From the NCBI GenBank assembly GCA_020431135.1, contig JAGQIT010001427.1, positions 1-10,760 of the forward strand: a stretch of 10,760 bases of DNA. Direction: 5' to 3'. Made by a program: the position numbers and the translations under genes. This document shows positions 1 through 6,720 of this stretch, in pieces. Positions within the stretch are counted from its first letter, which is position 1. Each line of letters begins with the position of its first letter. Source of the DNA: Myxococcales bacterium. Its GTDB lineage: Bacteria; Myxococcota_A; Polyangia; Nannocystales; Nannocystaceae. The notes beneath the pieces are model-generated. The model was not told the origin of the DNA and did not search any database. It saw only the letters and a program-made list of their open reading frames with translations.

Positions 1-479
1 TCACCGCCATCGAGGCCGTCCGCGGCCTCGGCGACGCCCTCGTCTCGGGCCTCGTCACCCCCGACCGCGTCACCGTCGGCGCCGCGCTGCACACCGACAT
101 TCTCGGCGGAAACGCGGCCGGATTTCGCACCGACGCCGAGGCGCTCGCCCTCGCCGCCCTCGGCCGCCGCGTCGCCGCCGGCCTGGCCGATCGGGAATTC
201 GCCGGACTGCGCGGCGTGCTCGCCGGTGCCGCGCTTGCGGAGCTCGCGGACGGCGGTGGTCACGACCTTGAGGCGCTGGGTCTGGGGGCGCGCGTGGCGG
301 AGGCCGACGGCGAGGCCGCAGACCTGGCAAAACGCGAAGTCCTCACCCAGGGGGGAGCCGCAACGCGAGCACTTGTCGGCGCGGGCCGGCTCCTCGAAGA
401 TCATGCCGCAGACGCCGCACGCGCCGTCCCCGGGCTCGCTCGGGCTCCCGCACGCTGGACATGGGATCGACTCCGACAA
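1..479 (-). CDS. Double zinc-ribbon protein, 3' end beyond left edge
   Basis: The minus strand stays open from a TTG at 479 to the left edge, giving 159 complete codons. The first 55 residues hold four CxxC knuckles (Cys7/10, 21/24, 37/40, 51/54), spaced as two successive zinc ribbons, with the pattern CPACG, CGVCG, CSRCG, CQVCG. The TTG is preceded by GAGGA with a 5-base gap, which decides the start; there is no earlier ATG or GTG in frame with comparable support. Residues 58-85 are basic and may form a helix; after that the sequence becomes Gly/Ala/Asp/Glu-rich. Wobble bias clearly supports this frame over about 230-479 but is ambiguous over 1-230, where the codon-aligned plus frame also looks protein-like. 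Such ribbons bind one zinc per pair and usually mediate protein or nucleic-acid contacts. No specific family is recognised. It is divergent from the lipoprotein gene at 598. Confidence 0.72.
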   Translation of the reverse strand, partial: MSESIPCPACGSPSEPGDGACGVCGMIFEEPARADKCSRCGSPLGEDFAFCQVCGLAVGLRHARPQTQRLKVVTTAVRELRKRGTGEHAAQSGEFPIGQAGGDAAAEGGEGERLGVGAKSGRVSAENVGVQRGADGDAVGGDEARDEGVAEAADGLDGG

Positions 480-484
480 TCGTG

Positions 485-489
485 TCCTC
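485..489 (-). promoter_or_regulatory. Ribosome binding site for the zinc-ribbon gene
   Basis: On the minus strand this reads GAGGA, 5 bases before the TTG at 479. It is the main evidence for a non-ATG start. Confidence 0.55.
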
Positions 490-519
490 AACGGTCTGCG
501 CTCGCGCCCCGAGGGAGGC

Positions 520-548
520 TTGCCAGCATCGGCGGCGTGGGATAGACC
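520..548 (+). promoter_or_regulatory. Candidate sigma-70-type promoter for the lipoprotein gene at 598
   Basis: TTGCCA (520-525, 5 of 6 matches to the -35 consensus) lies 17 bases from TAGACC (543-548, 3 of 6). Transcription would begin near 555, about 43 bases before the TTG start. The -10 is weak, so this is a candidate only. Confidence 0.35.
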
Positions 549-597
549 CGCGCTCTCAACGGAACGTCAGGGTATCGGCCCCCTGGCAGAGCGTCAA

Positions 598-1800
598 TTG
601 AGCGCCCCTCCCGCAACGCCCGCAAAGACTCCCCACTCGACCCCGCGCTTCGGGGTCCGGGTCGCGCTCGTCGCCCTGGCGCTCGCCGCTTGCGCCCCCC
701 TCGTCCGCCCGGCCCCCTTCGCCGGCGCCCGCGACCAGGTGACCGACGCGACCCTCGTCGGCCCCTTCGACGGCCAGGTCGTCGACGAGTCGACCGGCGA
801 ACCCGTCGACCGCGCGACCGTGGTCGGGATCTGGTCCTACGACCGTGGCGACGGCTTCATCGGCCCCTACGGCTCCGAGAGCTACGAGACCGAGACCGAC
901 GCGGCGGGGCGATATCGCATCCCGCCGGCTGAGCTGGCGATCCGCGGGAGCACCGTCCGCCTCGTCGCCTTCACCCTCGTCATCTACAAGCGCGGCTACG
1001 TCGGCTACCGCTCCGAGAGCACCCTAGAGGGCGAGCCGCGGACCGACTTCACCGTCCGTCACAACAAGATCGGCCTGCGCAAGTGGCGTGAGAGCGACTC
1101 CCATGCGGACCACCTCGACTACCTGGCGGCGCCGCGTGTGATCCAGCGCCTCGCCTCGTGGGAGGCCGATCTCGCCAACCTCGACCTCTACCGCGAGCTC
1201 GGCGGCGACGCCCCGGAGGCGGCGAAGGCCGACAAGACGGCGGCGATCCCCGACGTGAAGAAGGCCGGCGGCGACGGCTGGCTCGACGCCAGCGACCTCC
1301 TCAGCCCGGACGAGATCCGCCAGCGCACCCGGACCCAGACCCGCTTCGTCGTCGGCGAGCTGACCGATCTCGAGCGGACGAGCTTCTACCACGGCGTCCA
1401 CTTCAAGGCGAAGGACAAGGGCGAGCCCCACGACATCGCCGTCCGCGTCTGGCAGGCGCCGCCCGGCGGCATGGGCCCCGTCATCGACACCATCGAGACG
1501 ACGATGGTCGGCGCCGAGAAGGGCGACGAGATCACCGAGCTCACCTGGACCCTCGAGGCCGAGGGGGTCTACGCCGTCGCCTTCGTCGACCAGGCCGCGC
1601 AGGCCGGCCTCATCCTCACCTGCGGCGACATGGAGTGCGCCGACCTGGCGACGGCGCTGGTCCTCGCCCGCGAGCTCCACCGCAACCTCGATCGCCTCGG
1701 CAGCGCGCCGGTCGGCTCGAAGATGAATGTCGTCGACGACGATCCGGCCAGCGCCCCGCCGGCGACCATCGACGACGACGACGAGGAGGACGGGACATGA
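598..1800 (+). CDS. Lipoprotein with carboxypeptidase-regulatory-like domain
   Basis: A 400-residue protein if it starts at TTG 598; no in-frame ATG precedes the signal peptide, and the Shine-Dalgarno sequence is poor, so the start is the least certain part. The N-terminus has basic residues (Arg17, Arg21), a hydrophobic stretch and a lipobox ending ALAAC, with Cys32 as the lipidation site, implying membrane anchoring. Residues about 55-141 match a carboxypeptidase-regulatory-like beta-sandwich: GQVVDESTGEPV, then TDAAGRYRIPP, then a Tyr/Gly-rich YKRGYVGYRS strand. Residues about 142-375 are not recognised; they include a late TCGDMEC cysteine pair and a helical stretch. The last 20 residues are dominated by Asp and Glu. 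The stop overlaps the next start (ATGA), so translation is probably coupled to the phospholipase-fold gene and the products may cooperate at the envelope. The beta-sandwich suggests binding rather than catalysis; the partner is unknown. Confidence 0.8.
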   Translation: MSAPPATPAKTPHSTPRFGVRVALVALALAACAPLVRPAPFAGARDQVTDATLVGPFDGQVVDESTGEPVDRATVVGIWSYDRGDGFIGPYGSESYETETDAAGRYRIPPAELAIRGSTVRLVAFTLVIYKRGYVGYRSESTLEGEPRTDFTVRHNKIGLRKWRESDSHADHLDYLAAPRVIQRLASWEADLANLDLYRELGGDAPEAAKADKTAAIPDVKKAGGDGWLDASDLLSPDEIRQRTRTQTRFVVGELTDLERTSFYHGVHFKAKDKGEPHDIAVRVWQAPPGGMGPVIDTIETTMVGAEKGDEITELTWTLEAEGVYAVAFVDQAAQAGLILTCGDMECADLATALVLARELHRNLDRLGSAPVGSKMNVVDDDPASAPPATIDDDDEEDGT

Positions 1801-3614
1801 GCCGCCGCTTCACCCGCGCGCTCGCGCTCTGCGGCGCCCTCCTCGGGATCGCCGCGCCCCGCCCCGCCGCCGCCTGGGATCCGGCGGTCACGCACCTCGG
1901 CATGGTCGACGCGGCGCTGCGCCGGAGCGCCGTCCACCTGCGCTGGATGGCCGGCTCCGAGCTCACCCGCGGCCTCTTCACGCCGCTCACGGTCGACCCG
2001 GAGCGCCTCACCCCGGGCGAGCGCCGGTTCCTCAATCGCGCGCTCCTCAACGCCAGCGACGCCACCGGCAGCCGGCCGCTCGGCGGCCCCGGCACCTGCC
2101 CGGGCGAGGAGGCGCCGACGGTCTCGCGCCGCTACTGCGTCGACGGCGAGCGCTGGCAGATGGGGGCGTCGTCGTGGATCGAGCTCGGCGTGCTCGCCGA
2201 GCTGTCGCCGTCGGCCCGCGAGGTCCATCACTTCGTCGATCCGAAGGATCCGACGGCGCTCACCTGGAGCGACCCCGAGCTGCCGCGCTGGCTCCTGCGC
2301 CTGCGCCTGTCGCGGCACAACGGCGCGCCGCTGGCCGGCAACATCAACCGCACCAACTTCGACGGCCACGGGCGCACCGCCCTCGCCTGGCTCGCCGACG
2401 ACGGTGACGTCCTCGCGCCGCCGCGCCTCTACGCCCACCTCGAGCGCGCCTACCTCGAGGCGGATCCGGCGGCCCGGCAGCATCACCTGGCGATGGCCCT
2501 CGTCTGCCTCGGCGCGCTCCTCCACGTCGCCCAGGACCTCTCGGTGCCGGCCCACGCCCGCGCCGACGTCAGCGCCTTCTTCGCGCCGCTCTCGGGGACC
2601 GCGGGCGATCGCGGCCTGCCGCTGCAGGAGGTCGCGAAGGGCCGCTACGGCCGGCGTGACCTCCCGCTTGGGACCGACGCACAGGCGATCGGCGAGGCCC
2701 GCGGCAAGCCCCTCGCTGGCAGCCTCGCCGGCCACCTGATCGGCGAGGAGGGCGACGCCGAGGCCGGCATCGCCCGCTTCACCGCGGCCCGCTTCTTCTC
2801 CGAGTCGACGGTCCCCGCCGCCGCGTTCATCGACGCCGAGCTCGACGCCGAGGCGGCCGCGGCCGCGCTCCTCAAGGACGCGCAGCTCGACCCGGTCGAG
2901 AAGGCCGGCGCCCGCCTGAGCCCGTGGCCGGCCGAGCGCGGCTACCTCCTCAGCGCCGCCGGCCGCCCGCTCGCCGCCTTCGACACCGACGACGCCGGCC
3001 GCGTCCGCCCCTACATCGACAGCGCGGTCTACAACGACCAGATGCGGGCGCTCCTGCCCCGCGCCGTCGACACGACGCGCTCGCTCCTCGACTTCGTCTT
3101 CCCGGGCTGGCCGGCGATCGACGTCGATCGCGGCGGCGAGCGGATCACCTTCGAGGTCGACAAGGGGATCCTCCAGCCGGAGCTCCTCGTCGTCCACCAG
3201 AGCGCCGCCGGCGTCCGGGCGACGAAGCGCAAGGTCAGCCTGCGGCCGGGCGAGCGCAACCGGATCGACAAGCTCCCCGAGACCGCCGAGGGCGAGCGCG
3301 TGATCCTGGTGCTGCGGGGCAAGTACGCGAGCGGCGATCCGCTGCTCTGGGAGCTGACCCTTCCGACAGTCGACGATCCGAAGACGATCGCCGCCGTCCC
3401 CGCGCCCTACGAGGCGCCCGAGGCCAGCGGCCCCGAGTCCGCCGAGGGCGTCGAGGACGACGAGGACGACGATCCGCTGCTCCCGCTCGAGGGCCTCGAC
3501 TTCGGCGACGAGCACGACGAGGCCGCCGCCGAGGGCGACGCCGACGAGAGCGACGCCGACGAGAGCGACGCCGACGAGAGCGACGCGCCGGCGGATCCAG
3601 CCGCCGCGAAGTGA
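1797..3614 (+). CDS. Exported zinc-dependent phospholipase C / S1-P1 nuclease-fold protein
   Basis: A 605-residue protein starting at the ATG of an ATGA overlap with the upstream lipoprotein. Residues 1-26 form a signal peptide (RR, hydrophobic core, PRPAAA) that would leave Trp27 as mature residue 1. In the zinc-dependent phospholipase C family the free N-terminal Trp is itself a zinc ligand. Further matching ligands are His33 (AWDPAVTH), His144/His145 with Asp148 (VHHFVDP), and His243-x3-Asp247-x5-His253 (LHVAQDLSVPAH), the same spacing as LHYLGDVNQPMH in bacillary phospholipase C. His313-x3-Glu317 (HLIGE) could supply the remaining site. Expected activity is hydrolysis of phospholipid phosphodiester bonds, or of nucleic acids if it follows the related S1/P1 branch; the sequence does not decide. 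It is much longer than the roughly 250-residue catalytic core. Residues about 430-530 look beta-rich, and the tail (about 555-605) is very acidic and contains a 15-base tandem repeat. Confidence 0.75.
   Translation: MSRRFTRALALCGALLGIAAPRPAAAWDPAVTHLGMVDAALRRSAVHLRWMAGSELTRGLFTPLTVDPERLTPGERRFLNRALLNASDATGSRPLGGPGTCPGEEAPTVSRRYCVDGERWQMGASSWIELGVLAELSPSAREVHHFVDPKDPTALTWSDPELPRWLLRLRLSRHNGAPLAGNINRTNFDGHGRTALAWLADDGDVLAPPRLYAHLERAYLEADPAARQHHLAMALVCLGALLHVAQDLSVPAHARADVSAFFAPLSGTAGDRGLPLQEVAKGRYGRRDLPLGTDAQAIGEARGKPLAGSLAGHLIGEEGDAEAGIARFTAARFFSESTVPAAAFIDAELDAEAAAAALLKDAQLDPVEKAGARLSPWPAERGYLLSAAGRPLAAFDTDDAGRVRPYIDSAVYNDQMRALLPRAVDTTRSLLDFVFPGWPAIDVDRGGERITFEVDKGILQPELLVVHQSAAGVRATKRKVSLRPGERNRIDKLPETAEGERVILVLRGKYASGDPLLWELTLPTVDDPKTIAAVPAPYEAPEASGPESAEGVEDDEDDDPLLPLEGLDFGDEHDEAAAEGDADESDADESDADESDAPADPAAAK
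3537..3581 (+). repeat. Three perfect 15-bp tandem copies in the phospholipase-fold gene
   Basis: The unit GACGCCGACGAGAGC (Asp-Ala-Asp-Glu-Ser) occurs three times exactly, with the start of a fourth copy following. It lies in frame within the acidic C-terminal tail, so copy changes would alter tail length without shifting the frame. Confidence 0.9.
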
Positions 3615-3628
3615 CGGTCGAACGCTCC

Positions 3629-3651
3629 GCGACGGCGAGCGCAGCCGTCGC
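3629..3651 (+). terminator. Terminator-like hairpin after the phospholipase-fold gene
   Basis: A perfect 8-base-pair stem (GCGACGGC/GCCGTCGC) with a 7-base loop begins 14 bases after the stop at 3614. There is no T-run after it, as is common in very GC-rich genomes. Confidence 0.5.
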
Positions 3652-3856
3652 TACGACGCGCCGATCGAGCGCGCGTTGACCTCACGCCGACGCATCCGCG
3701 CTCGTGGCCTCGCCAGCCCTCGCTGGACGCCCAGGAGGCCTCCGGAGCGAAGTTCTGACAGGCGTACTGCGACCTTCTGGCGAGCGGCGAAGACTCGGAG
3801 GGACTCCCTGCGGAGGCGCCTACTCGCAGCTGACAGGTCTCGTCGAAGCCAGACTG

Positions 3857-3882
3857 GGATCCGAGCGCGCAGCTGCGGATCC
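3857..3882 (-). terminator. Possible hairpin downstream of the SUKH-TPR gene
   Basis: GGATCCG at 3857-3863 pairs with CGGATCC at 3876-3882 around a 12-base loop that itself contains part of a palindrome. It lies about 30 bases past the minus-strand stop at 3912. No T-run is present, so a terminator role is tentative. Confidence 0.3.
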
Positions 3883-3911
3883 GCGAGCGCGCCGGCGCGG
3901 GCCTGTGCGCC

Positions 3912-5159
3912 CTACTTCCGCGATCCTGAGCCCGTCGTCCGCCGCCCGCCGCCGCGACCAGCTCGCTGACCGCCGCCGCGCTGGCGTTGGCCCTGACCGC
4001 CAGGTCGCTTCCCCTTCGCGGCCGGCCTGTCCCCCGCCCCGCCGCTCGCGGCCTTCGGCTTGTCCGCGCGCTTCACCGGCGCCGCCTCCTCGACCACCTC
4101 GATGGCTGTCTCTTCGGACATCTCCTCGACGGCGCCGCGGAGGCTGAGGAGGCCGAGGTGCGTGGGGACGACCGCGAGCCCGAGCTCGAGCTGCTCGCGC
4201 GCCCGAGCGCCGTCGCCGTCCTCGATCGCCGCGCGGACGCTCGCCTCCTGCGCCGCAGCCAGCTCCGGGATCCGCTCGAGGGCCTGGGCCGCGCAACGAC
4301 GGCGCTCGTCGCCGTCGCTCGCCAGGGCCTGCCAGGCGAGGAAGTAGGCCTCGAGGGCAGGATCCGCCGGCGCGCCAATGGCCTCCGAGACCGCGAGCTC
4401 CGCCGCCTTGCCGAAGGCCCGCTGGGCCCCCGAGCGATCGCCCAGGAGGAGCGAGACGCGGCCGCGCTCGTGGTGCGCCCAGGCGAAGTCCGGCGCCCGC
4501 CGCAGGAGCTGGCCGAGCTCCGCGAGGGCGGCCCGGGCCTGACCGGCGCGGCGCAGCGACTGCGCGAGGCGGAAGCGGGCGAGCGGCGCGTCCGGATCGA
4601 GATCGAGGTGACGCCGCAAGAGGCGGCGCTCGAGCGCCGGCACCAGCTCGCCGTCCTCGCCGTAGAGCTCCTCGCGGAACTCGCCCTCGTCGTCGTAGAG
4701 CACCGCGATCTCGCCGAGGAGCGCGAGCGCGAGGCGCTCGACCGTCGACGAGTGCGGCGCCCGCGAGCCGTCCTCTTCGACGAGGACCACGTCGCCGCCC
4801 TCCGCGAAGGGATCCGCGGAGAACACCAGGAGGTCGCGGCCGCGCTCGCCGATCACCCGATCGCCGGCGACGATCCGCCCGTCCTCCAGGGCCTCCTCGG
4901 TCGCCCTGCCCTGCTCCTCCAGCGGCAGGATCACCGCCTCCGAGCACGCGAGATCGAGGCCGTCCCAGCGCTCCCAGAGGATCCTGGCCGCCGGCGGCAG
5001 GCCCGAGGCCGCGAGCGCCCCTGAGCTCGCGGGATCGCCGAGCCGATGGAGCCCGTCGGGCGCGTCGCGGAGGCGGTCCTCGACGCGATCGAGCACCGCC
5101 TCGATCGAGCGACGGGCGCTGCGGGAGAGGGCTTCGGGCGAGGCCGCGTGTTCATCCAT
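3912..5159 (-). CDS. SUKH (SMI1/KNR4)-like domain plus TPR repeats and basic tail
   Basis: A 415-residue protein with no signal peptide or membrane segment, so probably cytoplasmic. Residues about 52-150 resemble the SMI1/KNR4 (SUKH) fold: LPPAARILWERWDGLDL, a central ILPLEEQ strand, and a late strand reading DLLVFSADPFAEGGDVVLV. Residues about 190-345 form TPR-type helical pairs (LARFRLAQSLRRAGQARAAL, then AWAHHERGRVSLLLGDRSGA). Residues 361-415 are Lys/Arg/Gly/Gln-rich with no acidic residue after the first third, like an RG-rich nucleic-acid-binding tail. SUKH domains in bacteria are best known as immunity proteins to contact-dependent and other toxins, but housekeeping versions exist, and the TPR fusion suggests a protein-binding scaffold. 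No toxin gene is adjacent. The ATG at 5159 lacks a Shine-Dalgarno sequence, which fits the nearly leaderless promoter just upstream. Domain assignment is by eye and moderately sure. Confidence 0.72.
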   Translation of the reverse strand: MDEHAASPEALSRSARRSIEAVLDRVEDRLRDAPDGLHRLGDPASSGALAASGLPPAARILWERWDGLDLACSEAVILPLEEQGRATEEALEDGRIVAGDRVIGERGRDLLVFSADPFAEGGDVVLVEEDGSRAPHSSTVERLALALLGEIAVLYDDEGEFREELYGEDGELVPALERRLLRRHLDLDPDAPLARFRLAQSLRRAGQARAALAELGQLLRRAPDFAWAHHERGRVSLLLGDRSGAQRAFGKAAELAVSEAIGAPADPALEAYFLAWQALASDGDERRRCAAQALERIPELAAAQEASVRAAIEDGDGARAREQLELGLAVVPTHLGLLSLRGAVEEMSEETAIEVVEEAAPVKRADKPKAASGGAGDRPAAKGKRPGGQGQRQRGGGQRAGRGGGRRTTGSGSRK

Positions 5160-5170
5160 AGGCGAGGCGG

Positions 5171-5199
5171 AGTGTCCGCGCTCGCGCGCGCGGAGTCAA
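5171..5199 (-). promoter_or_regulatory. Promoter candidate giving a nearly leaderless mRNA
   Basis: On the minus strand TTGACT (5194-5199, 5 of 6) is followed after exactly 17 bases by GACACT (5171-5176, 3 of 6). The expected start of transcription lies only about 5 bases before the ATG at 5159. No Shine-Dalgarno sequence lies between, consistent with leaderless translation of the SUKH-TPR gene. Confidence 0.42.
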
Positions 5200-5409
5200 A
5201 AGGTCTCGGCGCCCTTGACCCGCGGCCGCCCTGGGCCCATGGTCAGCGCACATGTCCGCTGTCGCCTGATCCGCCCCACGCACCGGACGCCGCCTCCTCG
5301 CGGCGCCGCGTCGCGTGGGCACCACGAGAAGTCGCTCCCTGCCGGGTCCGCCTCCGACGAGGACCCCGCGCGCGGAGCATTGATCCCTCGTACCCGCGGA
5401 ATCAGAGCA

Positions 5410-6543
5410 GTGAAGAACAGCAATTTCCCCCTCCCGGCCGGCATCGACGGCGGGGAGACCTCCTCTAGGCCCCTCTCCCTCGACGCACTCGGCTTCACGG
5501 CCGCCGAGGCCGCCCAGCTCGCGGCCCTCGACCCGCCGGCGCGCCCGGCCCGTGTCGCCCGCGTCGACGGCCCCCTCGCCCACGTCCTCGACCCCACCGG
5601 CGAGCACCTAGCCGCGATCCCGGGGCGCCTCCGCGGCGACCCGGAGCGCGCCCCGGCGGTCGGCGACTGGGTCGCGCTGCGCGACACGTCGCAGGGCGAG
5701 GCCGTGGTCGTCGACGTTCTCGATCGCCGCACACGCATCGCCCGGGCCGCCGCAGGCGCCCGCGCCCGCGTCCAGGTGATCGCGGCCAACGTCGACCGCG
5801 TCTTCGTCGTCATGGGCCTCGACGGCGACTTCAACCCGCGTCGCCTCGAGCGCTACCTGACGATCTGCGGCGACGCCGGGGCCGACGCCGTCGTGCTCTT
5901 GACCAAGGCGGCGGCCTGCGCCGACGTCGACGCCAAGATCGAGGCCTGCCGCCGGGTCGCCGGCGCGCCCTTCGTCCTCGGGATCCACGCGATCGACGTC
6001 ATCGACGGCGTCGCCCCGGAGGTCCCGCGGACATACATCGAGTCGGGCATGACGATCGCGCTGGTCGGCTCCTCGGGCGCCGGCAAGTCGACCCTCGTCA
6101 ACCACCTCCTCGGCGGCGCGCGGATGGCCACCGCGGCGGTTCGGGAGGGCGACGATCGCGGCAAGCACACGACCACGCACCGCGAGCTCATCGTCCTCCC
6201 GGGGGGCGGGCTGCTGATCGACAACCCCGGCATGCGCGAGCTCGCCCTGTGGCTCGACGCGGACGGCCTGCGCCGCGCCTTCGCCGACGTCGACGCGCTC
6301 GCCGGCGGCTGCCGCTTCCGCGACTGCTCGCACGGCCACGAGCCCGGCTGCGCGGTCCGTCAGGCGGTCGACGACGGCCTCCTCGACGAGGCTCGCCTCA
6401 CCAGCTTCGACCGCCTCCAGCGTGAGGTCGAGGCGACCGAGCGCCGCCGCGATGAGCGGCGCAGACGCGCGGACGACCGCCAGCAGGGCAAGCTCTACCG
6501 CCGGATCGCGCGCGAGCGCCAGCGCCGACGCGGCGAGCGCTAG
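5410..6543 (+). CDS. rsgA: Ribosome small-subunit-dependent GTPase RsgA
   Basis: A 377-residue circularly permuted GTPase that acts in late 30S maturation; GTP hydrolysis is stimulated by the small subunit. Start is taken as GTG 5410, the first start codon before the conserved N-terminus, with a weak upstream GGAA. An OB-fold-like region covers about 45-110 (VGDWVAL). The G motifs follow in permuted order: G4 position LLTKAA (165-168), then G1 GSSGAGKST (220-228), the G2-type loop GKHTTTHREL (251-260), and G3 DNPGMREL (271-278). The zinc site C301-x4-C306-x-H308-x5-C314 matches the spacing of the E. coli enzyme. The C-terminus (341-377) is a highly basic helix likely to contact rRNA. Two oddities: G4 reads TKAA instead of NKxD, and G3 reads DNPG instead of DTPG. 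It stands alone, followed by a strong hairpin. Confidence 0.93.
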   Translation: MKNSNFPLPAGIDGGETSSRPLSLDALGFTAAEAAQLAALDPPARPARVARVDGPLAHVLDPTGEHLAAIPGRLRGDPERAPAVGDWVALRDTSQGEAVVVDVLDRRTRIARAAAGARARVQVIAANVDRVFVVMGLDGDFNPRRLERYLTICGDAGADAVVLLTKAAACADVDAKIEACRRVAGAPFVLGIHAIDVIDGVAPEVPRTYIESGMTIALVGSSGAGKSTLVNHLLGGARMATAAVREGDDRGKHTTTHRELIVLPGGGLLIDNPGMRELALWLDADGLRRAFADVDALAGGCRFRDCSHGHEPGCAVRQAVDDGLLDEARLTSFDRLQREVEATERRRDERRRRADDRQQGKLYRRIARERQRRRGER

Positions 6544-6547
6544 ACGA

Positions 6548-6580
6548 GCGACGCGGCCCTCCGCAGGGGGGCCGCGTCGC
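6548..6580 (+). terminator. Strong hairpin terminator after rsgA
   Basis: A perfect 12-base-pair GC stem (GCGACGCGGCCC/GGGCCGCGTCGC) extends inward by a G-T wobble and two C-G pairs to a 3-base loop. It starts 4 bases after the stop codon. Only a short CCTTC follows, no T-run. Confidence 0.75.
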
Positions 6581-6593
6581 GCCTTCACGCGCA

Positions 6594-6640
6594 GCGGCGC
6601 CGCACACAACATGTCCATTCAGACATCTTCTCGGCGCCGC
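6594..6640. repeat. Nested inverted repeat in the convergent spacer
   Basis: An outer 9-base-pair stem GCGGCGCCG/CGGCGCCGC (6594-6602, 6632-6640) encloses an inner ATGTC/GACAT stem (6611-6615, 6622-6626) with a CATTCA loop. Unpaired stretches of 8 and 5 bases separate the two stems. It is a third hairpin between two clear terminators; function unknown. Confidence 0.6.
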
Positions 6641-6667
6641 GCGGAACATCCCCAGATGAACGCAAGA

Positions 6668-6697
6668 GAGCCTCGCTGCGACGACGCAGCGAGGCTC
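6668..6697 (-). terminator. Strong hairpin terminator after the FHA gene
   Basis: A perfect 13-base-pair stem (GAGCCTCGCTGCG/CGCAGCGAGGCTC) with a 4-base loop lies 23 bases past the minus-strand stop at 6721. Read on the minus strand it is followed by TCTTGCG. It may work in both directions. Confidence 0.75.
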
Positions 6698-6720
6698 CCG
6701 CGCTCGGCCGACGCCGACGA

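Larger units (their letters stand above)
3615..3911. other. Convergent intergenic spacer with short inverted repeats
   Basis: This 297-base gap lies between the 3' ends of the phospholipase-fold gene (plus) and the SUKH-TPR gene (minus). Frames through it give Arg/Ser/Pro-rich translations unlike real proteins, so I call no gene. It holds several inverted repeats: 3629-3651, CCAGC/GCTGG at 3713-3726, GGATCCG/CGGATCC at 3857-3882 and a 12-base palindrome at 3888-3899. No tRNA fold or promoter pair was found. Confidence 0.6.

Noticed and set aside
226..597. Upstream extension of the lipoprotein reading frame to GTG 226
   Set aside because: It would run antisense through the four zinc knuckles of the minus-strand gene, gives an Arg/Ser-rich unlikely sequence, and would bury the signal peptide more than 120 residues from the N-terminus.
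1569..3515. Long minus-strand open frame of 648 codons
   Set aside because: It is antisense to the lipoprotein end and the phospholipase-fold gene. Its composition is Arg/Gly/Glu/Val-rich as expected from the complement of high-GC codons, and the plus strand shows clear family motifs.
3676..3969. Small plus-strand open frame in the spacer after the phospholipase-fold gene
   Set aside because: The translation is mostly Arg, Ser and Pro, there is no ribosome binding site, and it runs into the 3' end of the opposite gene.
3987..5024. Plus-strand open frame opposite the SUKH-TPR gene
   Set aside because: It is a codon-complement shadow rich in Arg, Leu and Glu, with no recognisable domain, while the minus strand has TPR and SUKH patterns.
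5215..5245. Plus-strand TTGACC as a promoter for rsgA
   Set aside because: At a 17-base gap the matching -10 (CATGGT) has only three matches, and it would leave a leader of about 165 bases with no structure to explain it.
5608..6618. Minus-strand open frame opposite rsgA
   Set aside because: RsgA motifs on the plus strand are unmistakable; the minus frame is Val/Asp/Ala/Arg-rich shadow sequence.
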